Assembly: GCA_905207905.1 (NCBI GenBank)
Contig: CAJLNC010000070.1
Span: 1 to 13,082 of the forward strand
Reading direction: 5' to 3'
Length of the DNA stretch: 13,082 nt
DNA from: an uncultured Lachnospiraceae bacterium
GTDB taxonomy: Bacteria > Bacillota_A > Clostridia > Lachnospirales > Lachnospiraceae
Shown piece by piece: positions 1 to 6,671 of the stretch (position 1 is the stretch's first letter; the number at the start of each line of letters is the position of its first letter). The translations under genes and the position numbers were made by a program. The notes beneath the pieces are model-generated. The model worked only from the letters and a program-made list of their open reading frames with translations. It did no database searches and was not told where the DNA came from.

Positions 1-86
1 ATGATAAGATAAATAACGTTGTGAGAAAGAGATGGTCCTCTGTTGCCCAGCGCATTAAGAACATCCAATAGATGAGGAGGAACACA
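1..86 (+). promoter_or_regulatory. rplS leader with possible SD-masking hairpin
   Basis: This is the untranslated stretch in front of ribosomal protein L19. The Shine-Dalgarno sequence AGGAGG lies at 75-80, six bases before the ATG at 87. Bases 40-45 (CTGTTG) can pair with 66-71 (CAATAG, one G-U pair), and the adjoining TCCT at 36-39 can pair with AGGA at 75-78 across a three-base bulge, which would cover part of the Shine-Dalgarno. Autoregulatory L19 leader RNAs are known upstream of rplS in low-GC Gram-positives, but I cannot confirm membership in that family by eye. No promoter is visible in the few bases available. rplS commonly follows trmD, whose end may lie just left of the window. Confidence 0.45.
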
Positions 87-434
87 ATGAACGAAATTAT
101 CAGAAACATCGAAGCTGCTCAGATGAAGGCAGAAGCACCTCAGTTTAATGTTGGAGATACTGTAAAAGTATATGCTAAGATTAAAGAGGGTAACCGTGAA
201 CGTGTACAGGTATTCGAAGGCGTTGTCCTGAAAAAACAGGGCGGCAGCAACAGAGAGACCTTTACAGTTAGAAAGAATTCTAACGGCATCGGCGTTGAGA
301 AGACCTGGCCGCTGCATTCTCCCACAGTAGAGAAGGTAGAAGTGGTAAGACATGGTAAAGTAAGACGTGCAAAACTGAACTACTTAAGAGGCCGTGTTGG
401 TAAACGCGCTAAGGTAAAAGAATTAGTAAAATAA
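87..434 (+). CDS. rplS: 50S ribosomal protein L19
   Basis: The product is 115 residues, the normal length for L19, which sits at the 30S-50S interface of the ribosome. The sequence is recognisable along its length: the N-terminal [12 protein letters not shown], the core [19 protein letters not shown], the motif [10 protein letters not shown], and a very basic C-terminus with [10 protein letters not shown] and GKRAKVKE. The start is set at the ATG at 87 because it has AGGAGG six bases upstream. An in-frame ATG at 72 overlaps that Shine-Dalgarno and would add only five residues (MRRNT), so it is rejected. The gene is followed immediately by a hairpin terminator at 446-481, so it probably ends the upstream ribosomal/tRNA-modification operon, with some read-through into lepB possible. 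Confidence 0.97.
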   Translation: MNEIIRNIEAAQMKAEAPQFNVGDTVKVYAKIKEGNRERVQVFEGVVLKKQGGSNRETFTVRKNSNGIGVEKTWPLHSPTVEKVEVVRHGKVRRAKLNYLRGRVGKRAKVKELVK

Positions 435-445
435 GTCTGGTGGCT

Positions 446-481
446 GAGGGACAAGTACAGAATGTATTTTGTCCCTCTTTC
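446..481 (+). terminator. Rho-independent-type terminator after rplS
   Basis: A nine-base perfect stem (GAGGGACAA at 446-454 with TTGTCCCTC at 469-477) is capped by a further five pairs (455-459 with 463-467, one G-U) and a GAA triloop. It is followed by TTTC. The T-tract is short, so termination may be partial. It lies 11 bases after the rplS stop codon and just before the ribosome binding site of the next gene. Confidence 0.65.
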
Positions 482-500
482 AGTATGCAGGAGACTTACA

Positions 501-1157
501 ATGAGCAGATGGAAGAAAAACAGAGAAGAAGATAGCTGGATAAAACAGGATGGGATTGTCCCGACCGCCAGGGAGCGTAAACGTATGGAAGCCCAGCGGA
601 AAGAGATCTTTCCGGATCAGAGAAGAAAGAAAATACCAAAGGTGGTGTTTTCTTGGACCTTTCAGATTTTAATTGTGATTATGTTCGCCTATGTGATAGT
701 CTATTTTTTTGGGCAGACCAGGACGAATGTTGGGCAGTCTATGGATGTGACTCTTTCCGGCGGCGATAAAGTGCTGTTAAATGTGATGGCGTACCAAATC
801 GGCGGCCCGGATCGGGGCGATGTGATCTCTTTTAAGCCGAATGGCAGCGAGAGCAGTCATTCCAATATTAAGCGGGTGATTGGACTGCCAGGAGAGACGA
901 TTCAGATCAGGGATGGTATGATTTATATAGATGGAAAGGCTTATTTGGAGAAAGCCAATTATCCGGTGATCACCAATCCGGGCATGGCGGCTGAGCCGAT
1001 TACACTTGGTGAGAAAGAGTATTTTGTACTGGGAGATAATCGGAATAACAGTGAGGACAGTCGGTTTGCGGATATTGGATTGGTGGAGTCGGATACCATC
1101 GAGGGCAAAGTCTGGTATGTGATTAGCCCGGGGGAGCGTAGAGGAAGAGTGTCCTAA
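501..1157 (+). CDS. lepB: Type I signal peptidase (first of two paralogues)
   Basis: This membrane-anchored serine/lysine protease of 218 residues cleaves signal peptides from exported proteins outside the membrane. A charged cytoplasmic N-terminus (about 1-47) precedes one membrane segment (about 48-70). The catalytic domain carries the nucleophile Ser80 in GQSMDVTL, the general base Lys124 in IKRVIGLPGE, and the conserved GDNRNNSEDSR at 178-188. The usual SMxPT motif reads SMDVT here, so the conserved proline is missing, although Ser and Lys are intact. The start is the ATG at 501, with AGGAG seven bases upstream; an in-frame ATG at 462 lies inside the rplS terminator hairpin and is rejected. 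A second signal peptidase follows at 2187, with rbgA between them, and the two are clearly related around the Lys box and GDNRNN box. Confidence 0.93.
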   Translation: MSRWKKNREEDSWIKQDGIVPTARERKRMEAQRKEIFPDQRRKKIPKVVFSWTFQILIVIMFAYVIVYFFGQTRTNVGQSMDVTLSGGDKVLLNVMAYQIGGPDRGDVISFKPNGSESSHSNIKRVIGLPGETIQIRDGMIYIDGKAYLEKANYPVITNPGMAAEPITLGEKEYFVLGDNRNNSEDSRFADIGLVESDTIEGKVWYVISPGERRGRVS

Positions 1158-1281
1158 AAGCAGGAATAAGAGGCGTACCGCAAGAGCAGGTACGAATGGA
1201 AGCAAAATAAGAAATTGGCGTATAGATGCCTGCGGGCTGGACGCTGGATGAATTAGAATGCAAAAAAAGTGAGGAAAAAAT

Positions 1282-2142
1282 ATGAATTATCAGTGGTATC
1301 CAGGCCACATGACAAAAGCCAGGCGCATGATGCAGGAGGATATGAAGCTGATTGACCTGGTGATGGAATTGATTGATGCCAGAATTCCTATTTCCAGCAG
1401 AAATCCGGATATCAATGAGCTGGGCAAGGGAAAGGCACGCATTGTATTGTTAAATAAGGCAGATCTTGCGGATGAACGTCAGAATCTTGCCTGGACCAAA
1501 TATTTCCAGAGTACTGGCTGCTTTGTGGCCAATATTAACTCCAGGAATGGAAAAGGGATCCGGGAAATTCAGCCATTGATTCAGGAGGCCTGCCGGGAAA
1601 AGATGGAGCGGGATCGGAAAAGAGGTATACTGAACCGGCCGGTACGAGCCATGGTGGTGGGCATCCCCAATGTAGGGAAATCCACTTTTATCAATACGTT
1701 TGCAGGAAGAGCCTGTGCAAAAACAGGAAATAAGCCAGGAGTTACTAAGGGAAAACAATGGATTCGCTTAAATAAAAATGTAGAGCTTTTGGATACTCCG
1801 GGGATTTTGTGGCCTAAATTTGAGGATCAGACAGTTGGGTTGAAACTGGCTTTGATTGGTTCCATGAAGGATGAATTGTTAAATGCAGAGGAGCTGGCAC
1901 TGTGGCTGCTTCGTTTTCTCGCAAAGCAGTATCCTGGAGTTTTGTCAGGCCGCTATGGAGCAGATGAAGAGCAGACGGAGCTTCAGATGCTGGAGGCTGT
2001 GGCAGAAAATAGAGGATGTAAAAACAAGGGGGATACGTTGGATCTTACAAAGGCTGCTGCGCTTTTGCTGGATGATTTTCGGTCGGGGCGGCTGGGACGA
2101 TTGTCTTTGGAGATGCCGGAAGATCAGGGAACGCAGAATTGA
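1282..2142 (+). CDS. rbgA: Ribosome biogenesis GTPase RbgA (YlqF)
   Basis: A circularly permuted GTPase that acts in late maturation of the 50S subunit. The 286 residues match the length of Bacillus subtilis RbgA. The permuted motif order is visible: G4 NKAD at 58-61, a G5-like NSRNGKG at about 86-92, then G1 GIPNVGKS at 127-134, a G2-like threonine in the PGVTKG stretch (152-157), and G3 DTPG at 171-174. The N-terminal WYPGHMTKA is typical of the family, and the C-terminal RNA-binding (ANTAR-like) helical domain fills about residues 190-280. The ATG has GAGGA six bases upstream. The 124 bases before it contain only a weak six-base hairpin (1174-1194) without a T-tract. It lies between two signal peptidase genes, an arrangement that I infer is simple co-transcription of growth genes. 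Confidence 0.95.
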   Translation: MNYQWYPGHMTKARRMMQEDMKLIDLVMELIDARIPISSRNPDINELGKGKARIVLLNKADLADERQNLAWTKYFQSTGCFVANINSRNGKGIREIQPLIQEACREKMERDRKRGILNRPVRAMVVGIPNVGKSTFINTFAGRACAKTGNKPGVTKGKQWIRLNKNVELLDTPGILWPKFEDQTVGLKLALIGSMKDELLNAEELALWLLRFLAKQYPGVLSGRYGADEEQTELQMLEAVAENRGCKNKGDTLDLTKAAALLLDDFRSGRLGRLSLEMPEDQGTQN

Positions 2143-2186
2143 GAGAGGAACAGGAGCGCCTGCAGGAGAGAGAATGGTGAGAAGTA

Positions 2187-2738
2187 TTGAAAAATAAAGA
2201 AGCGAAAAGAAAAGGGCCTGTAGGGGTGGCTCTTAGCTGGATTTTTTATATTGCGGCAGTGCTTGTGCTGGCTTTTGTGTTGGTAACTTTCGTAGGGCAG
2301 CGCACCGTGGTGAGCGGTATTTCCATGTATCCCACGCTGGATGATGGAGATCAGCTGATCGTGGATAAACTGACTTACCAATTCAGGGATCCCAGGCGGT
2401 TTGAAGTGGTGGTTTTTCCCTTTCAGTATCAGGAAGACACCTACTATATTAAGCGTGTGATTGGACTTCCGGGAGAGACCGTGCAGATTGCAGACGGAGT
2501 GATTACCATTAATGGACAGATTCTTTCGGAGGATTACGGCTGGGAGAAAATGGAAAATGAAGGGTTGGCTTTTGATCCCATCACGCTTGGAGAGGATGAG
2601 TACTTTGTGCTGGGAGATAATCGGAACAACAGCTCCGACAGTCGGGAACCCAGTGTGGGAAATGTAGAGAAGGGTACGATCATTGGAAAGGCCTGGCTGA
2701 AGATCTGGCCCTTGAATGAGGCGGGATTTGTAGAGTGA
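2187..2738 (+). CDS. lepB: Type I signal peptidase (second paralogue)
   Basis: A second membrane-bound signal peptidase, 183 residues and more compact than the first. A short basic N-terminus (1-11) precedes a single membrane segment (about 12-36). The catalytic domain has Ser46 in the canonical SGISMYPTL, Lys89 in YYIKRVIGLPGE, and GDNRNNSSDSR at 143-153. All classical motifs are intact, unlike the upstream copy, where SMxPT is altered. The start is a TTG at 2187, with GGTGAG five bases upstream; an in-frame stop at 2178-2180 and the lack of any ATG before the membrane segment make the TTG the only sensible choice. It lies 44 bases after rbgA and 79 bases before rnhB, consistent with one transcription unit. 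Confidence 0.94.
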   Translation: MKNKEAKRKGPVGVALSWIFYIAAVLVLAFVLVTFVGQRTVVSGISMYPTLDDGDQLIVDKLTYQFRDPRRFEVVVFPFQYQEDTYYIKRVIGLPGETVQIADGVITINGQILSEDYGWEKMENEGLAFDPITLGEDEYFVLGDNRNNSSDSREPSVGNVEKGTIIGKAWLKIWPLNEAGFVE

Positions 2739-2817
2739 GCATTCTGTTTATGGATCCTGCGCACCCGCTGCTTTGGTGTTTGAAGCAAGGGAGTAAAAAT
2801 GGAAAGGATAAAAGCGT

Positions 2818-3576
2818 ATGGCAGGAAGTATCGGGGAAATCAAAAAAGAATTTGAAGCGGCCGGAGAGGATGCATTGCAGGAACTGTTTGCGAAGTATGG
2901 TCAGGATCCCAGGGCAGGCATCCAAAACTTGATCAGAAAATATCAGGGGCAGTTGAAAAAACTGGAAGCGGAGCGCTGCAGGCTGGAACGGATGCGCTGC
3001 TATGAGCAGAAATACAAGGATTTAGGGTATGTGTGCGGTATTGATGAGGCAGGAAGAGGCCCTTTGGCAGGTCCGGTGGTGGCCGGAGCGGTGATTCTTC
3101 CCCAGGATTGTGAGATTCTGTATCTTAACGATTCCAAGCAGCTTTCAGAAAAGCGCAGGGAAGCGTTATTCTGTGAGATACAGGAGAAAGCGGTGGCTGT
3201 GGGGGTGGGGATTGTGGGTCCCAGGAGAATTGATGAAATCAATATTCTTCAAGCTACCTATGAGGCCATGTGTGAAGCCATTGGCCATCTGAAGGTAATG
3301 CCCCAGATTCTGCTGAATGATGCGGTGACCATTCCTCAGGTGACCATCCCTCAGGTGCCCATTGTTAAGGGAGATGCCAAAAGTTTGTCCATAGCGGCGG
3401 CCAGCGTGGTGGCCAAGGTTACAAGGGACCGGATGATGCGGGAGTATGATGAGTTGATGCCGGAGTACGGTTTTGCAGGACACAAGGGATACGGTTCGGC
3501 TGCCCATATAGAGGCAATCCGAAAATATGGGCCATCGCCTATTCACAGAGCAAGCTTTATCAAGAATTTTGTGTAA
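2818..3576 (+). CDS. rnhB: Ribonuclease HII
   Basis: Cleaves RNA in RNA-DNA hybrids, including single ribonucleotides misincorporated in DNA, using two divalent metal ions. The protein is 252 residues: a charged, helical N-terminal extension of about 70 residues as in other Firmicute RNase HII proteins, then the catalytic domain. The acidic tetrad can be placed at Asp76 and Glu77 (GIDEAGRG), Asp168 (LNDAV) and Asp186 (KGDAKS). Other family motifs are DSKQL at 105-109, SIAAASVVAKVTRD at about 191-204, and YGFAGHKGYGS followed by HRASF near the end. The ATG has GGAAAGGA nine bases upstream. A stronger GGGAG precedes an out-of-frame ATG at 2799 that opens an 18-codon reading frame overlapping this start. 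Confidence 0.96.
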   Translation: MAGSIGEIKKEFEAAGEDALQELFAKYGQDPRAGIQNLIRKYQGQLKKLEAERCRLERMRCYEQKYKDLGYVCGIDEAGRGPLAGPVVAGAVILPQDCEILYLNDSKQLSEKRREALFCEIQEKAVAVGVGIVGPRRIDEINILQATYEAMCEAIGHLKVMPQILLNDAVTIPQVTIPQVPIVKGDAKSLSIAAASVVAKVTRDRMMREYDELMPEYGFAGHKGYGSAAHIEAIRKYGPSPIHRASFIKNFV

Positions 3577-3610
3577 AAGACGCTTTTTGGGGAGAGAGCG
3601 GGTATTTTAT

Positions 3611-3967
3611 TTGAACAAACGGAAAGTAGGAGCTAATGGGGAACGAATTGCGGGGATTTTTCTGGAAAAACAGGGATATCAGATTTTGCAGTACAATTTC
3701 CGCTGCCGCAGCGGAGAGATTGATCTTATCGCCAGAGAGGGCGCTTATCTGGTATTTGCAGAGGTAAAGTACCGAAGGAATGGAACCTTTGGAACTGCGC
3801 TGGAAGCGGTAAATGTCCGTAAGCAGCGGCAGATCTGCCGGACAGCCCGGATATTTTTGCTGCGACATCCCTCTTATTGGGAGTTTCCCAGCAGGTTTGA
3901 CGTGGTGGCGATACAGGGAGAGGAAATATTCCTTATAAAGAATGCATTTTCCTATCTGGAGGAATAA
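3611..3967 (+). CDS. yraN: YraN family protein (UPF0102), nuclease-like fold
   Basis: A small protein of 118 residues whose family has a restriction-endonuclease-like fold but no firmly assigned function; it is often found beside rnhB. The visible signature is SGEIDLIAREGAYLVFAEVK: Glu36, Asp38, Glu51 and Lys53 form the E-x-D...E-x-K arrangement of that fold. The N-terminus NKRKVGANGERIA is the usual beginning of the family. I place the start at TTG 3611, because the family begins there; the Shine-Dalgarno is weak (AGCGGG eight bases away, or GGGGAG further off). An in-frame ATG at 3527 would give a 28-residue extension, overlap rnhB by 50 bases and lack a ribosome binding site. The 138 bases after the gene contain only loose hairpins. 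Confidence 0.88.
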   Translation: MNKRKVGANGERIAGIFLEKQGYQILQYNFRCRSGEIDLIAREGAYLVFAEVKYRRNGTFGTALEAVNVRKQRQICRTARIFLLRHPSYWEFPSRFDVVAIQGEEIFLIKNAFSYLEE

Positions 3968-4105
3968 AAAAGCGATTACACAGCAGAGAGACTAGAAAAC
4001 AGCGCTGTGCAGAAGAGATTTTTGGAAAACAGAGTGTTCCCAAAAACGGTTCGTTTTCCATTGCTGAAACCGAAAATGAAAGAGTCTGGGAGGTAAAGGG
4101 GGAGT

Positions 4106-4972
4106 ATGGGAAAGATGAATTGGAAACGAAAAGAGGATGAGAATCCCATGAATCATATCTCTGTCCATGAAAAGGGCGAAGTGGTTTATCTGACCTTTCC
4201 CATATTGGAACAGTTTTCCTGGATTACCCATGGATTCAGTACCAGGCTGGGCGGGGTGAGCCAGGGAGAGATCGGTTCTATGAACTTAAGCTTTGGCCGG
4301 GAACCGGACAGGGAGAATGTGGAAGAGAATCATAGGCGTCTGGCAGCTGCTATTGGTTATGAACCGGAGAACATGGTGTTTTCCAGACAGACGCACACTA
4401 CCAATATCATGAAAGTGACAGAGGAAGATCGGGGACTTGGGTTTATTCGAGAACAGGATTATAATAATATTGACGGTCTGATCACCAATGTGCCGGGGCT
4501 GGTACTGGTGACCTTTTATGCGGACTGCGTACCTTTGCTTTTGGTGGATCCGGTACACCGTGCCATCGGTTCTGCGCATTCAGGCTGGAGGGGAACCGTA
4601 GGAAATATAGGAAAGACAGTGGTGGAGGCTATGACAAAGGCTTACGGAACAAGGCCGGAGGATGTGGTGGCATCCATTGGCCCTTCCATTTGCCAGGATT
4701 GCTATGAAGTGAGCGGGGATGTGATTGAGGAGTTCCGGAATGCCTATGCTTCGGATTTGTGGCCTTTTCTTTTCTATGGAAAAGATGATGGGAAGTACCA
4801 GCTAAATCTCTGGCGGGCCTGCTATGAGAATTTTCTCGGAGCCGGACTTCTGCCGGAGCACATCAGTCTGCCTGATCTTTGTACCTGCTGCAATCCCAAA
4901 CTTCTTTATTCTCACCGGGCATCCGGCGGCAGAAGAGGAAATTTGGCGGCATTTTTGATGATAAAAAAATAA
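4106..4972 (+). CDS. pgeF: Peptidoglycan editing factor PgeF (YfiH, multicopper-oxidase-like laccase domain)
   Basis: Member of the YfiH/DUF152 family. In Escherichia coli the homologue removes misincorporated L-serine from peptidoglycan precursors, and purine-nucleoside-phosphorylase-type activity has been reported for other members; which applies here is not shown by the sequence. The metal-site residues are visible: His97 (SRQTHTTN), Cys141 (FYADCVPLL) and His158 (SAHSGWRG). Further signatures are HGFSTRLGGVS at 42-52, IGPSICQDCYEV, and the C-terminal SHRASGGRRGNLAAFL. Length is 288 residues from ATG 4106, which has GGAGG 12 bases upstream. Starts at 4115 (AGGGGGAG about ten bases upstream) and 4148 (AGAGGA ten bases upstream) are also possible, and the last gives a more family-like N-terminus. 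It ends the left operon before a strong terminator hairpin. Confidence 0.93.
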   Translation: MGKMNWKRKEDENPMNHISVHEKGEVVYLTFPILEQFSWITHGFSTRLGGVSQGEIGSMNLSFGREPDRENVEENHRRLAAAIGYEPENMVFSRQTHTTNIMKVTEEDRGLGFIREQDYNNIDGLITNVPGLVLVTFYADCVPLLLVDPVHRAIGSAHSGWRGTVGNIGKTVVEAMTKAYGTRPEDVVASIGPSICQDCYEVSGDVIEEFRNAYASDLWPFLFYGKDDGKYQLNLWRACYENFLGAGLLPEHISLPDLCTCCNPKLLYSHRASGGRRGNLAAFLMIKK

Positions 4973-5026
4973 AAAGAGACGGTTATGTACCAGGTATATG
5001 GATGCCAGGAAAGATCTGTATAGGAC

Positions 5027-5087
5027 ACAAACAGGCCGCCGCAGCTTAGGATGCTTTGCAATCCCATGGCTGTGACGGCCTGTTTGT
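5027..5087. terminator. Bidirectional terminator between convergent pgeF and prs
   Basis: A perfect 12-base stem (ACAAACAGGCCG at 5027-5038 with its complement at 5076-5087) continues, after a 2x2 internal loop, into GCAGC/GCTGT (5041-5045 with 69-73 of that hundred) and then GGAT/ATCC. On the plus strand the GC core is followed by TTTGTTTA; on the minus strand it is followed by TTTGTGT. The position, between the 3' ends of two convergent genes, fits a terminator serving both. Confidence 0.8.
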
Positions 5088-5145
5088 TTATGAGCAGGAA
5101 CTGATAAAACGAAAGCACGCGGCCTTCTCTTAATCTGAACAAATA

Positions 5146-6318
5146 TTATTTTGTTTTCAGGCTCTCCAGAAGTTCCCGGATTTTTTCGGTGGGAGACTGG
5201 ATGCTGCTGATGGATACATCGTGGTTCAGATGGTCGATAATGCTGGCAAGATATTTGGTCATATCTGCTTCTGCATACCACTCTCTCTTCAAAAGTTCCG
5301 GCGTTCGATAGTTTAAATTGGTGGTTACCACTTTGTAGATATAGCCCTTTTCGTAGTATTCGTCAAACTTGGCCAGGCCGTCTGTAAAAAGACCGAAAGT
5401 GGTGCAGACAAATACCCGGCGTGCTTTCCGTTCCTTTAACTGTTTTGCTACATCCAGCATACTTTCGCCGGAGGAGATCATATCGTCGATTACCAGCACG
5501 TCTTTGCCTTCCACAGAGTCGCCCAGGAATTCGTGGGCAACAATGGGGTTCTTTCCGTTAACAACAGTGGAGTAGTCTCTTCTCTTGTAGAACATTCCCA
5601 TATCAATACCAAGGATATTGGCAAAGTATACTGCTCGCTCCATGGCTCCCTCATCCGGGCTGATGGCCATTAGGTGATCGCTGTCAATGCGAAAATCCGG
5701 AACAGCTTCCACCAGAGCTTTCAAAAACTGGTAGGTGGGCATAAAGGAGTCGAAACCGTGGAGCGGGATGGCGTTCTGGACTCTGGGATCATGGGCGTCA
5801 AAGGTGACGATATTGGTCACGCCCATATCGATCAGTTCCTGAAGGGCGAGAGAGCAGTCTAAGGATTCTCTCTTGGAGCGCTTATGCTGCCGGCCTTCAT
5901 AGAGGAAGGGCATGACAACCGTAATCCTCTTAGCTTTTCCGTTGGCAGCGGAGATAATGCGCTTTAAATCCTGAAAATGATTGTCCGGGGACATGTGATT
6001 TTCATGGCCGCAGACCGTATATGTAAGGCTGTAGTTGCACACGTCAACTAAAATGAACAGATCGCATCCTCTCACAGAGTCCATAATCTGTCCTTTTCCC
6101 TCTCCGGTTCCAAAACGGGGGCAGCTGCAGTTTAAAAGATAGCTGTCCTCGCAATAGCCTGGAAGCGGGAGGAGCGGATCGGAATTCATGGGAGAATTGT
6201 GGCGAAAATCCACCAAATACTTGTCCACGATACCAGCAAAATCTCGGCAGCCTTCCAATGCTGCGATCTTCAGCGGTCCTACCGGCATTACGTGTTCTGG
6301 CAGTTTGATAGTTGTCAT
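5146..6318 (-). CDS. prs: Ribose-phosphate pyrophosphokinase, long divergent form
   Basis: Makes PRPP from ribose-5-phosphate and ATP, the precursor of purines, pyrimidines, NAD, histidine and tryptophan. The product is 390 residues, against about 310-320 for classical Prs. Two phosphoribosyltransferase-fold halves are visible. The ATP/ribose-phosphate segment reads FLYEGRQHKRSKRESL (about 138-153) where classical enzymes have RQDRK...REPI. FDAHDPRVQNAIP (173-185) is well kept. The PRPP loop is VIDDMISSGESML (about 276-288), with SSGES in place of the usual DTAGT-type ending. The N-terminal 70 or so residues and the C-terminal 60 exceed the standard fold. ACGGAGGTG lies just before the ATG on the minus strand, so the start is firm. 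It is a single gene, with its own promoter and convergent with pgeF. Activity as PRPP synthetase is likely but unproven for this variant. Confidence 0.85.
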   Translation of the reverse strand: MTTIKLPEHVMPVGPLKIAALEGCRDFAGIVDKYLVDFRHNSPMNSDPLLPLPGYCEDSYLLNCSCPRFGTGEGKGQIMDSVRGCDLFILVDVCNYSLTYTVCGHENHMSPDNHFQDLKRIISAANGKAKRITVVMPFLYEGRQHKRSKRESLDCSLALQELIDMGVTNIVTFDAHDPRVQNAIPLHGFDSFMPTYQFLKALVEAVPDFRIDSDHLMAISPDEGAMERAVYFANILGIDMGMFYKRRDYSTVVNGKNPIVAHEFLGDSVEGKDVLVIDDMISSGESMLDVAKQLKERKARRVFVCTTFGLFTDGLAKFDEYYEKGYIYKVVTTNLNYRTPELLKREWYAEADMTKYLASIIDHLNHDVSISSIQSPTEKIRELLESLKTK

Positions 6319-6414
6319 TAGGGCACCTCCGTAAAAGTGTATCTGTTGATAATCACTTGTTTTGTTGAATTATGAAATGAATTGTCCAAAAGAATCCTGC
6401 GGAGCACGTTTTGT

Positions 6415-6444
6415 TTTATAGGAAAGAAATTCCTGTGAAATCAA
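6415..6444 (-). promoter_or_regulatory. Sigma-A type promoter of prs
   Basis: Read on the minus strand: -35 TTGATT (6439-6444) and -10 TATAAA (6415-6420), spacer 18. Transcription would begin near 6408, giving an untranslated leader of about 90 bases before prs. Matches are 4/6 and 5/6 to consensus. The call rests on sequence only. Confidence 0.6.
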
Positions 6445-6447
6445 AAC

Positions 6448-6464
6448 GTATGCAGATTGCATAC
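6448..6464. promoter_or_regulatory. Palindromic operator-like site upstream of prs
   Basis: GTATGCA-GAT-TGCATAC: perfect seven-base arms around a three-base centre. It sits three bases upstream of the prs -35, the usual place for an activator site, and also lies upstream of the plus-strand promoters for the DUF512-der operon. The binding protein is not known to me. Confidence 0.45.
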
Positions 6465-6560
6465 ATCCACAACCTAAGTTATAGCATGTTACAATGGAAA
6501 GAGTCAAGCCTATTGTGCCGGAGAACTGTCTTTATTTCAGAACAAAATCTTTTGGAAAGG

Positions 6561-6589
6561 TTGCATTTTGTGCTGGCAGAGGGTATGAT
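6561..6589 (+). promoter_or_regulatory. Candidate promoter of the DUF512-der-plsY operon
   Basis: TTGCAT at 6561-6566 and TATGAT at 6584-6589 are separated by exactly 17 bases. The -10 matches consensus at 5/6 and the -35 at 3/6. Transcription would start near 6596, about 75 bases before the DUF512 start codon. Confidence 0.5.
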
Positions 6590-6671
6590 AGCGTCAGTGA
6601 AAGAGGATCGTTTATCAAGGAAGTGCCAGAAAGATAATTGAATTAAGATAGTTTATAAAAGGATGGACTGT

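Larger units (their letters stand above)
6319..6671. other. Divergent intergenic region between prs and the DUF512 gene
   Basis: This stretch has no convincing gene. A 76-codon frame from TTG 6411 to 6641 has only a modest CGGAG upstream and a composition without recognisable domains, so I do not call it. What can be seen: the prs ribosome binding site just inside the left end, a minus-strand promoter at 6415-6444, a 17-base palindrome at 6448-6464, an extended -10-like TGTTACAAT at 6487-6495 on the plus strand with no good -35, and a plus-strand promoter candidate at 6561-6589. Confidence 0.7.

Noticed and set aside
1..12. Possible last codons of trmD (ATG ATA AGA TAA)
   Set aside because: Too short to support a gene call, although trmD commonly precedes rplS.
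1174..1194. Hairpin CGTACC/GGTACG between the first lepB and rbgA
   Set aside because: Only six pairs and no T-tract; not a convincing terminator.
3331..3360. Near-perfect 15-base tandem repeat in rnhB (VTIPQ twice)
   Set aside because: It looked like an insertion, but the distance from Asp168 to Asp186 is the normal 18 residues of RNase HII, so nothing has been added.
3968..4105. Loose inverted repeats (TGGAAAAC/GTTTTCCA and CACAGC/GCTGTG) before pgeF
   Set aside because: Long loops of about 20 bases and no T-tract; probably chance in AT-rich spacer.
6411..6641. A 76-codon plus-strand frame from TTG in the prs-DUF512 divergent region
   Set aside because: Weak ribosome binding site, no recognisable domain, and it overlaps the inferred promoters and the palindrome; most likely chance.
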